DNA from: Bathynomus jamesi
Lineage: Eukaryota; Arthropoda; Malacostraca; Isopoda; Cirolanidae
Assembly: GCA_023014485.1 (NCBI GenBank)
Contig: JAJOZX010000194.1
Coordinates: 1,164,501-1,228,500 of the forward strand
DNA length: 64,000 bases
Direction: 5' to 3'
Part shown: in pieces, positions 45,401 to 49,770 of the stretch
Numbering within the stretch: the first letter of the stretch is position 1
Layout of the letters: each line of letters starts with the position of its first letter
Notes under the pieces: model-generated
The model's database searches: none
Told to the model about the DNA's origin: nothing
The model's input: the letters and a program-made list of their open reading frames with translations, nothing else
Translations under genes and position numbers: made by a program

Positions 45401-47264
45401 AGATTTTAAGAATATTGAATAAAAGCGGAGATTAAATCCAGGAAGCTCATTTCCCCGTTTCGTCGGGATAAGTGTACTCCAAGGATCACATGAGCCCGAG
45501 CCGAAACAAAGTTGAGTGCCACTCGATGGCAGCAGCAACTGGGAGTGAACTCAGTTTCACCGCCCATAGCCCGACACTGTAACGACTGAGACACTGCGTG
45601 CCCTAACAGAATTTAAATAATTATGGTAATAATAATGCAGAGTTAGAAACTACGTTTAACGTTTAGAATTAATTTTAATATTTCTTCCCATTTTTAGTGT
45701 TGAAAAACAGTGCCATCCTTTGAAGAACAGAACCACTTTTATAAAGAGTGAAGCCGTGTTCACGATTTGTACCTCAAATTCTGAGGTTATTTACAAAAAC
45801 GTTCATTATTTCTTGCAACCCAAAAATTCATCGAACTCTAAAAATTCTAGTCTTTTCAGAAATGAAAGTGAATCCAGAAATAATCTTAACGTGCTAATTT
45901 TGGGACTGGATTCTGTATCTCGAATAAATGCGCAAAGGTACCTGCCAAAAACTTTAAAAGTGCTGAGTGATATTGAAGCTATAGATTTGCGGGGCTATAA
46001 TAAACATTCAGAAAATACTTACCCCATTTTGACTGCATTACTGGCGGGGCATTTTGTAAGTGATCCCAAGATCAAAGAGAGCATTAAATCAGGAGGAGGA
46101 TTTTACGATAAATATCCTTTTATTTGGAAAGACTTTTCTGCAGCAGGTTATAAAACTGTTTTCGCGGAGGATTGCCCTCCTTTGGGAACATTCAACTTCA
46201 AGAAAAAAGGATTCAAGTACCCCCCAACGGACTATTACATCCGGCCTTATTTCAAAGCTGCTGAGGAATTTGTTGGATGGAGAGGCGGCATTGTTTGGTT
46301 ATCAGGATGCGAAATTTGTCTTGGCCCAAAATCAGTTTTAAATACTCTTTTAGATTATGCCAAAGATCTTTCTCTCGTCTTCAAACGGGACCCTTATTTT
46401 TCTTTAATTTGGTCTTCCGCCATAACGCACGATAGGGTTCACTTCGCTGGGGTGGCTGATGATCCTGTAGCAAAATTCGTACGTCAGATGTATGACGAAG
46501 ATCGCTGGAATAACACCGTTGTATTTTTATTATCTGATCATGGTATAAGATTTGGAACGATTAGAGAAACATACATAGGAAAAATGGAAGAGAGTTTGCC
46601 CTTTAATTTTATTATACTTCCAAAATGGTTCAAAAAAGTGTATTCAACCGCTTATGGAAATCTTTATCACAATCAATTCAGGCTGACGACTCCTTTTGAC
46701 ATTCACGAAACACTAAAGGACATTCTAAATGAAAACTATAAAAATGAGAGTTATTTGGAAGAAAGTCACGACCCTCTTAAATCTTCATTTAAGCTCTCTC
46801 TCTTTAAAAACATTTCTGGTACCAGGACCTGTTCAGATGCTAGAATTCCACTTAATTATTGCGCTGGCATGGAAACTACAGAAATATCCCAAACTTCTGA
46901 AGTGAAATTAGCAGCCAAAGCTATCGTCCAATTTATCAACAAAGGTTTAAAGAAATATCCAGTTTGTCATCAATTAACAAAATTCAAAATAAACAAAAGT
47001 TACTTGGTACAATTTTACGAGAAAGAAAGTGATAAAAATATTATGCATTACGAAGTACAAATTACTACATTCCCAGGAGAAGCTATCTTAGAGGCAATAG
47101 TAAAAACTAGAACCTCCGAATCTCAAATTTTAGAACTAAGTATAGCGGGGACAGTAAGTCGTTTGAATTCTTATGACGGACAAAGTTACTGCATTGATGA
47201 CTTAACGTACATAAAGTATTGTTTATGTAAAACTCCTATTCCAAAGAATATAACTCATGTTTAG
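393..47264 (+). CDS. DUF229-family membrane-anchored phosphatase/sulfatase-like protein (4 exons, spliced)
   Basis: Joining 393-552, 23173-23269, 43748-43990 and 45698-47264 gives 2,067 nt, 688 codons plus TAG. Every intron is GT..AG (donors GTAAGT, GTGAGT, GTAAGT) and the split codons match at all three joins (phases 1, 2, 2). The N-terminus is basic (KKKK) followed by one hydrophobic segment (about residues 30-47), as in a type II membrane protein. The rest matches the arthropod/nematode DUF229 family: N-terminal [18 protein letters not shown], then [14 protein letters not shown] (Asp238, Ser239), FAEDCP (about 323-328), AITHDRVHF (His411) and [10 protein letters not shown] (Asp447, His448). 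DUF229 belongs to the alkaline phosphatase/sulfatase superfamily; substrate and physiological role are not known. Expected location, by inference, is the secretory pathway lumen or outside face of the cell. No frameshift or stop is visible, so the gene looks intact although about 44 kb of it is TE-rich intron. Confidence 0.93.
553..1374. other. Start of intron 1: AT-rich sequence with a (TA)n microsatellite
   Basis: Apart from the (TA)n run at about 1047-1090 and the repeat end at 1090-1130, I see nothing recognisable here. Confidence 0.5.
1047..1090. repeat. (TA)n microsatellite
   Basis: About 44 bp of uninterrupted TA. Similar tracts recur throughout: about 5757-5780, 12227-12254, 36425-36453, 49776-49814, 52144-52181, 57043-57070, 58753-58791, 59318-59355, 59746-59783, 61225-61262, 62303-62340 and 62393-62450. 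Confidence 0.95.
1375..1565 (-). mobile_element. 5S-rRNA-derived SINE (SINE3 type), copy 1
   Basis: Read on the minus strand it contains a diverged 5S rRNA promoter region (gatcg/gcgaagttaagc-like block, then gtagttggatgggagaccg-like block), followed by a non-5S body with a tGGTTtGGATCCCACG segment and a gttaaataacccc 3' end. It is the same family as 1885-2080, in opposite orientation. Not a functional rRNA gene. Confidence 0.8.
1885..2080 (+). mobile_element. 5S-rRNA-derived SINE (SINE3 type), copy 2 (best preserved)
   Basis: It begins gccaatgtcgtaacacc and runs through gatcagcgaagttaagc and taattggatgggagaccg, clear counterparts of the 5S rRNA internal promoter (A box, intermediate element, C box). 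From about 1975 it leaves 5S and carries gtggttcggatcccacg, a tRNA B-box-like block, then aagctgtaggtcccc and the 3' end ggttaaacaacccc. This layout (5S head, unrelated body, short tail) is that of SINE3 retroposons. Confidence 0.85.
2345..3075 (-). mobile_element. Mariner-type MITE with 126-bp terminal inverted repeats and a transposase N-terminal fragment
   Basis: The ends cagggtgggccgaaagtctg (2345) and its complement (ending 3075) belong to inverted repeats of about 126 bp (2345-2470 / 2950-3075), flanked by TA on both sides. On the minus strand, 2913-2677 encodes [33 protein letters not shown] and [10 protein letters not shown], the DUF4817-type helix-turn-helix of a mariner transposase. 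The catalytic part is absent, so the element is non-autonomous. Confidence 0.88.
3273..3447. mobile_element. Possible short hAT remnant
   Basis: The left end cagtgtcggattaagg is partly inverted at the right (cataatccggccctc). The flanks cctgtcat / cctgccat agree at 7 of 8 positions, as a decayed 8-bp target duplication would. No coding sequence. Confidence 0.4.
3531..4695. mobile_element. hAT-type non-autonomous element, 1,165 bp, 8-bp target duplication
   Basis: The left end tagtgatgcaccggag and right end ctccggtacatcacta are inverted copies (one C/T difference), flanked by a perfect 8-bp duplication ctccgaac (3523-3530 and 4696-4703). Subterminal stretches are rich in GGCCGGAG/CTCCGGCC. 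It contains a second, complete hAT insertion (3857-4344) and a C-run near 4561-4575. No transposase was seen. Confidence 0.9.
3857..4344. mobile_element. Second hAT-type element nested in the first, 8-bp target duplication
   Basis: The ends cagggttgtggagtcggagt and gaccgactccacaaccctg are inverted, with a perfect 8-bp duplication gtattaat on both sides (3849-3856, 4345-4352). Internally, GGAGTCGGAGTCG motifs recur and an extra inward-facing end occurs at about 3968, suggesting a nested or rearranged copy of the same family. Confidence 0.9.
4704..5780. other. AT-rich intron sequence with a lone hAT-like end and (TA)n
   Basis: A lone tagtgatgtaccga at about 4984 resembles the end of the 3531-4695 element but has no partner. 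The region ends in (TA)n at about 5757-5780, into which the retrotransposon at 5781 is inserted. Nothing else was recognised. Confidence 0.45.
6285..8090 (+). pseudogene. Retrotransposon ORF1 (gag-like, three CCHC zinc knuckles), frameshifted
   Basis: A plausible start is [20 protein letters not shown] at 6285; the frame breaks soon after and is resumed in other frames. The best landmark is 7220-7345: [14 protein letters not shown] (C-x2-C-x4-H-x4-C), [13 protein letters not shown] and [15 protein letters not shown], the triple knuckle of nucleic-acid-binding gag proteins in I-like and Jockey-like elements. Downstream it is Pro/Ser/Ala/Arg-rich. The segment before the knuckles ([20 protein letters not shown]) is in a different frame. 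Role in the family: RNA binding and particle formation. Confidence 0.75.
8430..12075 (+). pseudogene. Retrotransposon ORF2: endonuclease, reverse transcriptase, RNase H, C-terminal CCHC; frameshifted
   Basis: Endonuclease at about 8436-9060: [46 protein letters not shown]. Reverse transcriptase at about 9750-10700: [43 protein letters not shown], then after a frameshift [19 protein letters not shown] and the catalytic YADDLAIY. RNase H at about 11235-11620 is spread over two frames: [45 protein letters not shown]-terminal CCHC near 11865-11920: [19 protein letters not shown], after [17 protein letters not shown]. Frame changes are near 9698, 10150 and 11070-11300, so it cannot make a full protein. 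Confidence 0.85.
12267..13169. mobile_element. Palindromic mariner derivative (foldback), copy 1
   Basis: The ends cagggtgtcccagaattaac and its complement bound 903 bp. The left half encodes part of a mariner-type transposase on the + strand (12479-12823: [52 protein letters not shown]). The right half (about 12821-13062) repeats about 240 bp of the same coding region in inverse orientation, so the element folds on itself around a spacer at 12634-12820. Spacing from QQD to PLD gives DD41D, as in rosa-type elements. The N-terminal half of the transposase is missing. It abuts (TA)n/(CA)n on the left. Confidence 0.85.
13178..14089 (-). mobile_element. Mariner-type element with internally deleted transposase
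   Basis: The ends cagggcgtcccaaaaaaatg and gtatacatttttttgggacg..ccctg are inverted and flanked by TA (13176-13177, 14090-14091); total 912 bp. It carries one minus-strand transposase-derived reading frame lacking the catalytic core. Confidence 0.9.
13293..13997 (-). pseudogene. Mariner transposase, DUF4817 and second HTH present, DDE/D core deleted
   Basis: It reads [20 protein letters not shown] with DUF4817-like [16 protein letters not shown], then a second HTH with a GRPRT hook (KRSGRPRTS) and [20 protein letters not shown] (residues about 60-110). After [10 protein letters not shown] the catalytic aspartates are absent. A frameshifted trace of the [13 protein letters not shown] block ([16 protein letters not shown]) follows, then the C-terminal [20 protein letters not shown]. 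234 residues against about 340-350 for a whole protein. It may still bind its own ends, but it cannot catalyse. Confidence 0.88.
14092..14440 (+). pseudogene. hAT transposase C-terminal dimerisation-domain fragment, frameshifted
   Basis: One frame reads [34 protein letters not shown], equivalent to the ...PLEWW..N...YP.L..LA block of hAT dimerisation domains. A one-base shift continues as [13 protein letters not shown], the counterpart of the conserved A(T/S)SVxxERxFS motif. No ends were found; the left edge is cut by the mariner insertion. Confidence 0.72.
15404..16206. mobile_element. hAT-type MITE inserted in the Academ-like element, 8-bp target duplication
   Basis: The ends caatgttccctctaa and ttagagggaacattg are exact inverted copies. 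The perfect duplication gtctggac flanks it (15396-15403, 16207-16214). The interior is AT-rich, with GTGTGCGC runs near both ends (15430, 16150-16190). No transposase. Confidence 0.92.
16207..17794 (-). other. Middle of the Academ-like gene between two hAT insertions
   Basis: Degenerate coding sequence of the element described at 15050-20310, with conserved blocks at about 16315 ([16 protein letters not shown]) and 16950 ([15 protein letters not shown]) separated by stops. Kept as a separate entry so that this gap is explained. Confidence 0.65.
17795..18420 (+). mobile_element. hAT-type element with transposase start and end only, 8-bp target duplication
   Basis: The ends caaaggtgggcaggaccg and ggcccgggtgcccacctttg are inverted, and the perfect duplication gatagaat flanks it (17787-17794, 18421-18428). 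Subterminal GGACCG motifs recur many times. The + strand carries a plausible N-terminus ([15 protein letters not shown], about 17982) and then the C-terminal dimerisation block [19 protein letters not shown] (about 18080), with the middle deleted: an internal-deletion derivative. Confidence 0.92.
18607..19937 (+). mobile_element. Tc1/mariner-superfamily DD37E element inserted in the Academ-like gene
   Basis: The inverted ends aggggttccaaaaaacctta and its near-complement (ending 19937) are flanked by TA (18605-18606, 19938-19939). The + strand carries a transposase gene with one stop in a catalytic motif. The insertion splits the cysteine cluster of the host element. Confidence 0.85.
18842..19825 (+). 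pseudogene. DD37E Tc1-like transposase, broken by in-frame stops
   Basis: The N-terminal part has a [10 protein letters not shown] segment and a zone ending FMHLAVSD followed by TAA exactly where SDE would be expected; a second stop follows shortly. The rest is open from 19334 to 19825: [20 protein letters not shown] (second Asp), then [20 protein letters not shown] (Glu). I count 37 residues between them, the spacing of ITmD37E-type elements. The C-terminus [18 protein letters not shown] is complete. It appears to need only a few mutations to have been lost, so insertion is fairly recent. Confidence 0.82.
21367..21744. mobile_element. Palindromic MITE centred on TTAGG-like telomere repeats
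   Basis: Arms of about 150 bp (21367-21515 and 21596-21744) are almost exact inverted copies. The centre holds CCTAACCTAACC joined to TTAGGTTAGG and three copies of a 16-bp unit tgtgtggttaggttag. TTAGG is the ancestral arthropod telomere repeat. No coding sequence and no clear target duplication. Confidence 0.8.
21745..22466. other. AT-rich intron 1 sequence with a (CA)n microsatellite
   Basis: A (CA)n run lies at about 22304-22339. Otherwise no gene or repeat was recognised. Confidence 0.5.
22467..22731. mobile_element. hAT-type MITE
   Basis: The ends cagtggcggcggaac and gttccgccgcctatg are inverted. The flanks gagtagga / gagtagat agree at 7 of 8 positions. 265 bp, non-coding. Confidence 0.75.
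22732..23172. other. Intron 1 end, no feature beyond splice signals
   Basis: AT-rich. It ends in the pyrimidine-rich acceptor tract (gttgcag) of exon 2. A short GGCCGATGCCGATG motif near 22975 has no visible partner. Confidence 0.5.
23173..23269 (+). CDS. DUF229 gene, exon 2
   Basis: A 97-nt exon preceded by a pyrimidine-rich stretch and AG (ttgttgcag) and followed by GTGAGT. The two leading bases complete the codon split in exon 1. It then reads [19 protein letters not shown] and on to DSSVI, the conserved N-terminal ectodomain block of DUF229 proteins. It ends in phase 2. It lies only about 300 bp from the terminal repeat of the XPG-nuclease transposon at 23573. Confidence 0.92.
23573..27335 (-). 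mobile_element. TIR DNA transposon encoding zinc finger + XPG-like nuclease + CXC protein (tentatively AcademX-like)
   Basis: Inverted repeats of about 175 bp (23573-23745 and 27160-27335), ends tagtccaggcaat, with an inner block cctgggcaaaattgc and ccgggaacacccccaaaaat. A 3-bp direct repeat CTA flanks it (23570-23572, 27336-27338). It encloses a single minus-strand gene. The Academ superfamily is described as having 3-4 bp target duplications, a Cys8 zinc finger and, in one lineage, an XPG nuclease; all three fit, but the assignment was not tested by alignment. Confidence 0.8.
23977..26755 (-). pseudogene. Zinc-finger / XPG(FEN1)-like nuclease / CXC-domain transposon protein, lightly damaged
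   Basis: Reads from ATG at 26755. N-terminal cysteine cluster: [44 protein letters not shown] (26730-26270). Then a linker, and from 25848 a 623-codon open stretch. That stretch carries an XPG-type nuclease signature in order: [20 protein letters not shown] (Asp273 of the stretch), [12 protein letters not shown] (341-352), [12 protein letters not shown] (Asp367, Asp369) and [17 protein letters not shown] (422-438). These parallel the VFDG, EAEA, DSD and GSDY..GIG motifs of FEN1/XPG. A tesmin-like CXC block ([18 protein letters not shown], 574-601) and an acidic tail follow. Damage: a frameshift near 26660, TAA at 26033-26031, a frameshift near 25855. Original length about 920 residues. Role in transposition is inferred only. 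Confidence 0.82.
27523..27707 (+). mobile_element. 5S-rRNA-derived SINE, copy 3
   Basis: gccaatgtcataacaccgc, gatcagcgaattaagcgac and agtagttggataggagg match the 5S head. The body tggttggaccccacgtaaag and the 3' end gattaaacaacccc match copy 2. Full length with scattered substitutions. Confidence 0.85.
27903..28453. mobile_element. hAT-type MITE with perfect 8-bp target duplication
   Basis: The ends cagtggtgtagtgct and agcactacaccactg are exact inverted copies flanked by tcccaacc on both sides (27895-27902, 28454-28461). Subterminal GGGAACGC motifs and a G-run near 27965. Non-coding, 551 bp. Confidence 0.92.
28482..29140. mobile_element. MITE-like inverted repeat element, unclassified
   Basis: The left end (tatacacacttcagttgcag then atagt) is inverted at the right (actatctgcaactcaagcg then tgtacata), about 25-30 bp each. 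Inside, 28810-28950 holds a gctatttttgctaaaatttg segment and CACCCCCT blocks, related to the palindrome at 51310-51501. Confidence 0.6.
29228..29433. mobile_element. hAT-type MITE, right duplication interrupted by a mariner
   Basis: The ends cagagctttccaaaact and agtttggaaagctctg are inverted; TGTGTCGCCAA motifs lie inside both ends. The left flank is cattagtg; the right flank is catta, after which a mariner begins at a TA, so the target duplication is probably split. Confidence 0.78.
29439..30762 (+). mobile_element. Mariner (DD34D) element, copy 1
   Basis: The inverted ends ggggcactcagtatattttg (left) and ggcaaa-type ..tatattgagtggccctcg (right) are flanked by TA (29437-29438, 30763-30764). 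1,324 bp with one + strand transposase gene. The same family lies inverted at 33092-34366. Confidence 0.9.
29606..30527 (+). pseudogene. Mariner DD34D transposase, broken near the N-terminus
   Basis: Begins [20 protein letters not shown]; stops appear about 60 codons in. The frame is open again from 29889 ([23 protein letters not shown]) to 30527. The catalytic triad is intact: [30 protein letters not shown] and [14 protein letters not shown], with 34 residues between the second and third Asp. It ends at a stop after [10 protein letters not shown], where related proteins continue, so the C-terminus is also shifted. Confidence 0.88.
30769..31015 (+). mobile_element. Truncated mariner-type element
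   Basis: Starts with cagggtgtacacaaattatc after TATA. A short coding trace, [19 protein letters not shown], corresponds to the [16 protein letters not shown] block seen at 12267-13169. It stops abruptly where the Penelope-like element begins, with no right end. Confidence 0.6.
31214..31445 (+). mobile_element. tRNA-related SINE, copy in the Penelope-like arm
   Basis: The central module ccatggtgtaatggt (A-box-like) and gggttcgattcccaggtgg (B-box-like) resembles a tRNA with stem TCTGA/TCGGA and loop CcGGCAA. The flanking unit (cattggtttctgcg ... cttgcgcggaat ... gttctttacgtt) also occurs at 58535-58752. The acceptor-stem halves do not pair, so this is a retroposon head, not a working tRNA gene. 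Confidence 0.72.
31845..32618 (-). pseudogene. Penelope-like RT C-terminus and GIY-YIG endonuclease
   Basis: Minus strand from 32618: [20 protein letters not shown], then [20 protein letters not shown] and [20 protein letters not shown], the RT thumb/linker typical of Penelope-like elements. After a frameshift near 32250: [20 protein letters not shown] followed by [10 protein letters not shown], which fits the GIY-YIG signature (VIYKYT..SYVGTT) and the usual IPKxLRSxVxYK lead-in. It ends about [16 protein letters not shown] (31850). The RT catalytic YADD part is missing. Confidence 0.85.
33092..34366 (-). mobile_element. Mariner (DD34D) element, copy 2 (inverted relative to copy 1)
   Basis: The ends cgagggccactcaatatatt and aatatattgagtgcccc are inverted and flanked by TA (33090-33091, 34367-34368). 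The same family as 29439-30762. A T-run at 33123-33138 is near the end. Confidence 0.9.
33269..34097 (-). pseudogene. Mariner DD34D transposase, copy 2, frameshifted
   Basis: Minus strand: [19 protein letters not shown] (linker hook), [20 protein letters not shown] (HTH), [20 protein letters not shown] (first Asp), then a frameshift near 33540 into [34 protein letters not shown] (second Asp, motif altered) and [19 protein letters not shown], where a further change removes the SD(Y/F)HLF aspartate. Not functional. Confidence 0.85.
34370..36420. other. Intron 2 sequence without recognisable genes
   Basis: It contains a C-run (about 34651-34667), a (CA)n run (about 35376-35401) and GTGGTG/GCCGCC trinucleotide tracts (about 35880-35935). 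Open frames across the trinucleotide tracts encode only low-complexity Thr/Gly runs and are not credible genes. Confidence 0.55.
36454..36740 (-). mobile_element. Short poly(A)-tailed retroposon inserted in (TA)n
   Basis: Flanked by (TA)n on both sides (36425-36453, 36738-36758). In the minus direction it begins ccccgcaagggggttctaag and ends in an A-run (T-run at 36456-36474 on the + strand). The CCCC start and the (TA)n location recall the retrotransposon at 5781, but no coding match was found; it could be a SINE or a 5' end plus internally deleted copy. Confidence 0.5.
36830..37070. other. AT-rich sequence, probably part of the TE described next
   Basis: Non-coding, directly 3' of the minus-strand protein fragment at 37075-37530. 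No ends were defined. Confidence 0.35.
37075..37530 (-). pseudogene. Unclassified TE-associated protein, C-terminal fragment (copy A)
   Basis: Minus strand: [19 protein letters not shown], then in a second frame [56 protein letters not shown] and the end [16 protein letters not shown]. The PCHSQ..ER.V.LVT..S block and the terminal SRK.LP.FE are ones I recognise from abundant uncharacterised invertebrate TE proteins. No catalytic motif identified. Its relative is at 39205-40141. Confidence 0.6.
37540..38026. other. Non-coding sequence next to copy A
   Basis: It contains an A-run near 37727 and a G-run near 37890. No gene; probably the 5' non-coding part of the TE. Confidence 0.35.
38027..38463. 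mobile_element. Palindromic MITE flanked by TA
   Basis: The ends gggtgacagtaaaaatcgaa and its complement are flanked by TA (38025-38026, 38464-38465). The arms extend about 180 bp each with nearly perfect pairing (e.g. gggtgtctcaagtgaggtaa and complement). Non-coding. TA duplication suggests a Tc1/mariner-superfamily source. Confidence 0.85.
38490..39050 (-). pseudogene. CR1/Jockey-like non-LTR retrotransposon fragment (endonuclease and linker)
   Basis: Minus strand, right to left: [20 protein letters not shown], then [11 protein letters not shown] and NIICGD (endonuclease core), a degenerate stretch, then [20 protein letters not shown] and [17 protein letters not shown] (pre-RT linker). The linker resembles the one at 41100-41300, so both are one family. 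Confidence 0.72.
39205..40141 (-). pseudogene. Unclassified TE-associated protein, longer fragment (copy B)
   Basis: Minus strand: [20 protein letters not shown], then [20 protein letters not shown] and [10 protein letters not shown]. After a frameshift near 39790: [53 protein letters not shown] and FPCHS, then a stop and [20 protein letters not shown]. The [18 protein letters not shown] block is diagnostic of this family. It covers more N-terminal sequence than copy A. No function assigned. Confidence 0.62.
40150..41990 (-). pseudogene. CR1/Jockey-like non-LTR retrotransposon fragment (endonuclease end, linker, RT)
   Basis: Minus strand from 41990: [20 protein letters not shown] (endonuclease C-terminal part), [37 protein letters not shown] and [15 protein letters not shown] (linker), then degenerate [81 protein letters not shown] and [15 protein letters not shown]. 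It stops at about 40150 where copy B begins. Many stops. Confidence 0.75.
41990..42483. other. AT-rich intron sequence
   Basis: No gene or element was recognised. A G-rich patch lies near 42432-42445. Confidence 0.45.
42484..42996. mobile_element. MITE with 30-bp inverted ends, possible 4-bp TATA duplication
   Basis: The left end gccggccatacacgctcaat and the complement of the right end (agccagccatacacgctcaa) match over about 30 bp through attatttcgtc. TATA lies on both sides (42480-42483, 42997-43000). Non-coding, 513 bp. Superfamily not assigned. Confidence 0.75.
43099..43332. mobile_element. hAT (Charlie-type ends) MITE with perfect 8-bp duplication
   Basis: The ends cagcggttctcaaact and agtttgagaaccgctg are inverted, flanked by tgctagaa (43091-43098, 43333-43340). 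CAGNGGTTCTCAAA ends are a hallmark of Charlie-like hATs. 234 bp, non-coding. Confidence 0.95.
43341..43747. other. End of intron 2
   Basis: No repeat recognised. It ends in the acceptor tract tactttttctcag before exon 3. Confidence 0.5.
43748..43990 (+). CDS. DUF229 gene, exon 3
   Basis: Acceptor ttttctcag at 43739-43747 and donor GTAAGT at 43991. The single leading base completes an Arg codon, after which the frame reads [19 protein letters not shown], then [10 protein letters not shown] and DDYPGDKYV. Paired cysteines and the xxCCYQPI block are typical of this part of DUF229. It ends with two bases of a Val codon completed by exon 4. Confidence 0.9.
44340..45110 (+). pseudogene. 5'-truncated non-LTR retrotransposon, RT C-terminal region with zinc motif
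   Basis: The + strand begins inside the RT thumb region: [20 protein letters not shown], then [19 protein letters not shown] and a stop. The frame from 44460 runs to [40 protein letters not shown] and FQHLRQTH; the C-x2-C..H..C motif is the usual C-terminal finger of Jockey-like elements. Base use is extremely A+C rich and G poor on this strand. It sits in intron 3. Confidence 0.78.
45070..45150 (+). other. Very GC-rich patch with tRNA A-box-like sequence
   Basis: gcgcggccggccgcggtggc is followed by ggcctggttaggggacgc, which resembles a tRNA A box. It may be the truncated head of another SINE. No B box was found. Confidence 0.35.
45440..45605 (-). mobile_element. tRNA-derived SINE in intron 3
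   Basis: On the minus strand: gggcacgcagtgtctcagtc then gttacagtgtcgggc (A-box region) and gtgaaactgagttcactccc (B-box region), followed by a non-tRNA body through cgagtggcactcaac and ggctcatgtgatcc. It ends less than 100 bp before the exon 4 acceptor. Confidence 0.65.
45698..47264 (+). CDS. DUF229 gene, exon 4 (catalytic-domain exon and stop)
   Basis: Acceptor cccatttttag, then 1,567 nt open to TAG at 47262. It contains the whole phosphatase/sulfatase-like core: [14 protein letters not shown], the [13 protein letters not shown] segment, [34 protein letters not shown] and [19 protein letters not shown], then a cysteine-bearing tail ([28 protein letters not shown]). Codon use is AT-rich like the surrounding host DNA and unlike the GC-rich retrotransposon at 5.8-12.2 kb. 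Confidence 0.95.
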
Positions 47265-48037
47265 AATTTAAAAAATTAATAGAATTGAATATCTCCAGTA
47301 TTACTAAAGACGCTTACAATTTATATTTGTACATTGTGATATTTTGTTAGTAATTTAAAGGTTTCTTCTTTTTGTATATTATGGAAGAAAAGTAAGTACT
47401 GGTACTCTAGTAATTACTTTCCTAAGAGATCAAAATTAATCTACCGCTTGTTTAGATTTCAGATTGAAATATATTTTTTTGTTGCTCTCATGAAAGCTTT
47501 ATTTTTTAACATTCTTCAATACGTGTATATTTTTTTTTAATAATTACTAAAGTGTGTGCACATTTTTATAAAATTTAGAAATTGCAAACTACCAAAAAAA
47601 ATTTATTTTCAATTATAATTTTATATAAAAACTTGGTCATTTTGTTTAACCTTACTATTTCGGACACTAATTAAAACCTGATTTGACATTTTTTATGACT
47701 AAAAACCAGCATTATTATATCAGTGATAGTACTTTTTTAGCCCTTGGTGACGTGAAAAAACATTCATGATGCCAGAACTTGACAGTACGAAGAGAAGGGA
47801 AATGGTGATCAATTTTTTTCATTGTTTTCTCCCCGAGATTTCATTGTCATTAAAAATCAATACCGTAGCATTAATTATAATCTAGACTTTTCTTATTACT
47901 GAAATACAATGAAATAATTTTTAAGAGAGGTAAGTTACCTAGACGAGAAACTAGACTAATCTTAACTATACCTAACAACCTAACCTAACGCAACCAAACC
48001 GAAAATAAAGATATGTTTAAGAAAATGCTGCACCATA
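47265..48037 (+). other. AT-rich 3' flank of the DUF229 gene (probable 3' UTR and spacer)
   Basis: No coding potential or repeat was recognised. A canonical AATAAA occurs near 48004, just before the palindromic mariner derivative, and is a possible but unproven polyadenylation signal. A short CCTAACCTAACG tract lies near 47982. Confidence 0.35.
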
Positions 48038-48950
48038 CAGGGTGTCCCAGAATTAACTATCTATTTCATTGAAATCGGACAAATTTTTTAAAAACACTTA
48101 TTTATGTTTATCATGTTTAATATGTGTTAAAAATGTATAAATTTCTAAATTTTTTTCATAATTTTATTTTCATGGTCTTTCATTGGACCAGATAATGAAA
48201 AAATTGTCTGAAGTCATAGAATGGCAGAGACTCTCCAAAAGCTAACGTGTGGCTTGGAATGACCAAATCCAAAATTTATGGCCCATTCTTCTTTGCGGAA
48301 GCAACTGTAACAGGTACCGTCTACCTTGATATGCTTCAGCAGTTTCTCGAACCACAGCTTCTTGATGATGGCATTCTTGATAATGTTGTGTTTCAACAAG
48401 ATGGAGCACCATGTCATTATGCTCTAATTGTTCGAGAATACCTCAACAGACGCCTTCCGAATCGGTGGATTGGACGTGGAGGACCTCGACCTTGGCCTCC
48501 GCGTTCTCCGGATTTGACACCCCTGGATTTCTTTGTATGGGGTTTCATAAAAACAAAGGTTTATCGCCAAAAGATCAATGCTTCTTGTTGAAACAACGTT
48601 ATCAAGAATGCCATCATCAAGAAGCTGTGGTTCGAGAAACTGCTGAAGCATATCAAGGTAGACGGTACCTGTTACAGTTGCTTCCGCAAAGAAGAATGGG
48701 CCATAAATTTTGGATTTGGTCATTCCAAGCCACATGTTAACTTTTGGAGAGTCTCTTTGCCATTCTATGACTTCAGACGGTCTTTCATTGGACCAGATAA
48801 TGAAAAAATTATGAAAATAAAATTATGAAAAAAATTTAGAAATTTATACATTTTTAACACACATTAAACATGATAAACATAAATAAAAGTGTGTTTTTAA
48901 AAAATTTGTCCGATTTCATTGAAATAGATAGTTAATTCTGGGACACCCTG
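48038..48950. mobile_element. Palindromic mariner derivative (foldback), copy 2
   Basis: The ends cagggtgtcccagaattaac and complement, flanked by TA (48036-48037, 48951-48952). The layout matches 12267-13169: transposase C-terminal half on + (48247-48591, with [20 protein letters not shown] and [14 protein letters not shown]) and its inverted partial duplicate (about 48590-48780). It differs from copy 1 by scattered substitutions and small indels, and has an extra fragment of the loop near 48172-48205. Confidence 0.9.
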
Positions 48951-48952
48951 TA

Positions 48953-49640
48953 TTTCTAACTTTTCGGTTGAAAAAAGTTTAGTCTAGGCTTTTTCTCCAT
49001 AAAAAAGAATGTTATTTTTGAAATTAGCGGATAAAACTCCACTAGAAAATGTTTTTAAATTTTTTCAGTTCATAAAACTGAGAAGACCCACAGAAAATAA
49101 AATCAGTTTTAAAATAATTTGGTTTATTGCCACAAATATTTTATTTCTAAGAGGAAGATTTGTGAAAAATATTTGAAAAATTTATTTACACTTGTACAGG
49201 TTATTTATATCCTTCATCCATTTAATAGTTATATAGTCTATTTACATTCTTTTCCTTCATTTGATTGATAAAAATGTTGGAAATGGCCGGGGTTGGGGGA
49301 AGATTTCTCCTGTCCGTCGAGAAATGAGAAGTATTTGCCAAAATAGGTGCAAAATTGGGAGTTATGGCAGCTCTGTTTAATAGACAACAAAAACTGATCT
49401 AGAAACATTTAACATAATTTAATTACATAATGTACAGTAAAGAGATATAACAATAGGGTGACCACTGACCAGGTGTACTGCATTAGGCAGGGCAGTCCTG
49501 CTTTTGGAGAGTTCGTCCTGCGAAAAAAAAAAAAATAATAATAATAATATGGAGTACTGCAATGTCCTGCTTTTTTGCTCTGTCCTGCAATTTTGCAAGC
49601 TTTTACAGAGATTAAAAAAAAACTTGGCAGATAGCTGGTA
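48953..49640. other. AT-rich intergenic sequence
   Basis: An (AAT)n tract lies near 49530-49548, inside a possible MITE end (agggtgaccactgacc, about 49454; repeated GTCCTGC motifs). No gene recognised. Confidence 0.4.
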
Positions 49641-49770
49641 AGGGAAGCTAAATTTTGGGACCTCTGCGAGTGACCTGTTGCCCGCGTTGGGCTAACATCA
49701 TAAAAAGAAAAAAAACGATAGTGGATTTATTTTTCTCGGTTCCTTCCTTGTTCCATGCATGTTCTGTGTG

